Shown: positions 31,775-32,233 of the stretch, one piece after another | How positions within the stretch are numbered: position 1 is the stretch's first letter | How the letters are laid out: each line of letters opens with the position of its first letter | Notes under the pieces: model-generated | What the model was told of the DNA's origin: nothing | Database searches by the model: none | The model's input: only the letters and a program-made list of their open reading frames with translations | Made by a program: the position numbers and the translations under genes | Assembly: GCA_028695935.1 (NCBI GenBank) | Contig: JAQVHY010000023.1 | Location: forward strand, 1 to 32,233 | Reading direction: 5' to 3' | DNA length: 32,233 nt | Origin: Desulfobacca sp. | Lineage (GTDB): Bacteria; Desulfobacterota; Desulfobaccia; Desulfobaccales; Desulfobaccaceae

Positions 31775-32126
31775 TTAGTCCCTCGGTTAAGGTGATGGTC
31801 GGGCACCATCCCAGTTGCGCTTGGGCTTTGCTAATATTGGGGCAACGTTGCTGGGGGTCGTCCTGGGGCAGCGGTTTAAACACCAGGGGAGATTTACTGC
31901 GGGTCAATTCCAAGACCTTTTGAGCCAGCTCCAAGATGGTAAATTCTTCCGGGTTTCCCAGATTAACCGGGCCTTCAAAGGTGTCATAATTCATTAACCG
32001 CACCAGGCCCTCGACCAGATCCGAGACATAACAGAATGAACGGGTCTGCAAGCCCTGACCATAGATCGTCAGTTCCTGGCCGGTTAAGGCCTGGACAATG
32101 AAGTTGCTGATCACCCGGCCATCATT
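31728..32126 (-). CDS. UDP-glucuronate decarboxylase-like epimerase, C-terminal part only
   Basis: C-terminal ~132 residues of an extended short-chain dehydrogenase/reductase. The pattern [53 protein letters not shown] and [23 protein letters not shown] is that of UDP-xylose synthases and related sugar-nucleotide decarboxylases. The Rossmann domain and catalytic Tyr-Lys would lie upstream. Homology stops at the NDGR codons (about 32126). Beyond that, the frame stays open to the window edge but reads Gln/Arg-rich sequence unlike any epimerase. The gene is therefore truncated at a sequence junction rather than simply by the window edge. Product would use UDP-glucuronate made by Ugd. Confidence 0.8.
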   Translation of the reverse strand, partial: NDGRVISNFIVQALTGQELTIYGQGLQTRSFCYVSDLVEGLVRLMNYDTFEGPVNLGNPEEFTILELAQKVLELTRSKSPLVFKPLPQDDPQQRCPNISKAQAQLGWCPTITLTEGLNATIPYFADKLKPLG

Positions 32127-32233
32127 GATCGTATCCCCTTGTAGCTGACCCGGCTGTCCTCGATGTCGTCGTCGTTGCTTGGGAAGTCCTGGCTGTCGAT
32201 CCTGTTGTAGCCGATGCCGCCGCCCAGGTAGAT
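32111..32233 (-). other. Terminal fragment resembling an outer-membrane beta-barrel, probably chimeric
   Basis: On the minus strand, in a different frame from the decarboxylase-like gene, the final bases read as [17 protein letters not shown], then an acidic loop (SNDDDIEDS) and RVSYKG, followed by nine residues and a TGA at 32113-32111 that already belong to the neighbouring sequence. Alternating hydrophobic/polar strands flanking an acidic loop are typical of OmpA-like or porin-family barrels. Codon choice (AAC, GAC, AGC, ATC) is stiffer than in flanking genes. It is most likely foreign sequence joined at the contig end near 32127-32136. Confidence 0.55.

Noticed and set aside
32127-32233. 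Extending the decarboxylase-like frame to the window edge because it has no stop codon.
   Set aside because: The extra residues are Gln/Arg-rich and do not resemble the Rossmann domain; another frame gives a far more protein-like peptide.
1-32233. CRISPR arrays, insertion sequences, integrase or toxin-antitoxin modules, tRNA and rRNA genes.
   Set aside because: I looked for regularly spaced repeats, transposase motifs, terminal inverted repeats and the tRNA T-arm consensus and found none that held up.

Overview
This window looks like chromosomal DNA from a Gram-negative, fairly GC-rich bacterium, most likely a member of the Desulfobacterota (the old Deltaproteobacteria, Desulfobacca/Syntrophobacter-like). 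That placement is inferred from the combination of genes (LptD, TamA/TamB, HldE, SelA, a single-barrel Old-Yellow-Enzyme homologue, a BCAM0308-type zinc-ribbon protein), not from a marker-gene search. Nearly all of it is ordinary housekeeping and envelope sequence. I found no rRNA, tRNA, CRISPR array, prophage or insertion sequence.

Layout. 1-1900 (minus): a small secreted OB-fold-like protein, a TolC-family outer-membrane channel and the first 25 codons of the next gene, probably an efflux adaptor. 2007-4061 (minus): an ArsR-type repressor gene followed tightly by an ABC ATPase and an ABC-2 permease. A TauE/SafE exporter is transcribed divergently at 4194-5156, and a palindromic operator sits over its -35 box. 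5365-6480: a flavin oxidoreductase with a C-terminal cysteine cluster. 6543-6959 (minus): an unrecognised acidic protein. 6960-7888: a gene-poor stretch ending in a structured leader. 7889-13577: tamA and tamB. 13709-14224: a zinc-ribbon protein. 14258-24054 (minus): an HD-GYP protein, RNase R, a 90-residue unknown, a PDZ-less HtrA-like protease, HldE, UDP-glucose dehydrogenase and LptD. 24276-25733: selA, overlapping tail to tail a DnaJ-like gene on the minus strand, which is followed by an HU gene. 26954-27347: a non-coding gap with a candidate small RNA. 27348-29978 (minus): an ECF-type transporter (fused double ATPase plus an S-like membrane protein, no T component). 30101-31018: an aminopropyltransferase. 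31082-32126 (minus): a thermonuclease-like secreted protein and the 3' part of a UDP-glucuronate decarboxylase-like gene.

How it fits together. Much of the window builds the outer membrane: HldE makes ADP-heptose for the LPS core, LptD inserts LPS, TamA/TamB handle outer-membrane protein or lipid transport, and Ugd plus the decarboxylase-like gene supply UDP-glucuronate/UDP-xylose precursors. Two export systems (TolC locus; ArsR-ABC with TauE/SafE) and an ECF importer complete the transport genes.

The most useful anomalies are four. The last ~107 bases do not continue the decarboxylase gene but encode, in another frame, what looks like a piece of an outer-membrane beta-barrel, so the end is probably a chimeric join. 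A promoter-structure-U10 arrangement at 27022-27143 suggests an unannotated small RNA. Two 31-bp heptamer repeats lie in inverted orientation around ecfS and speE. The arsR/tauE divergent control region is well preserved. I did not find a convincing undescribed multi-gene system.
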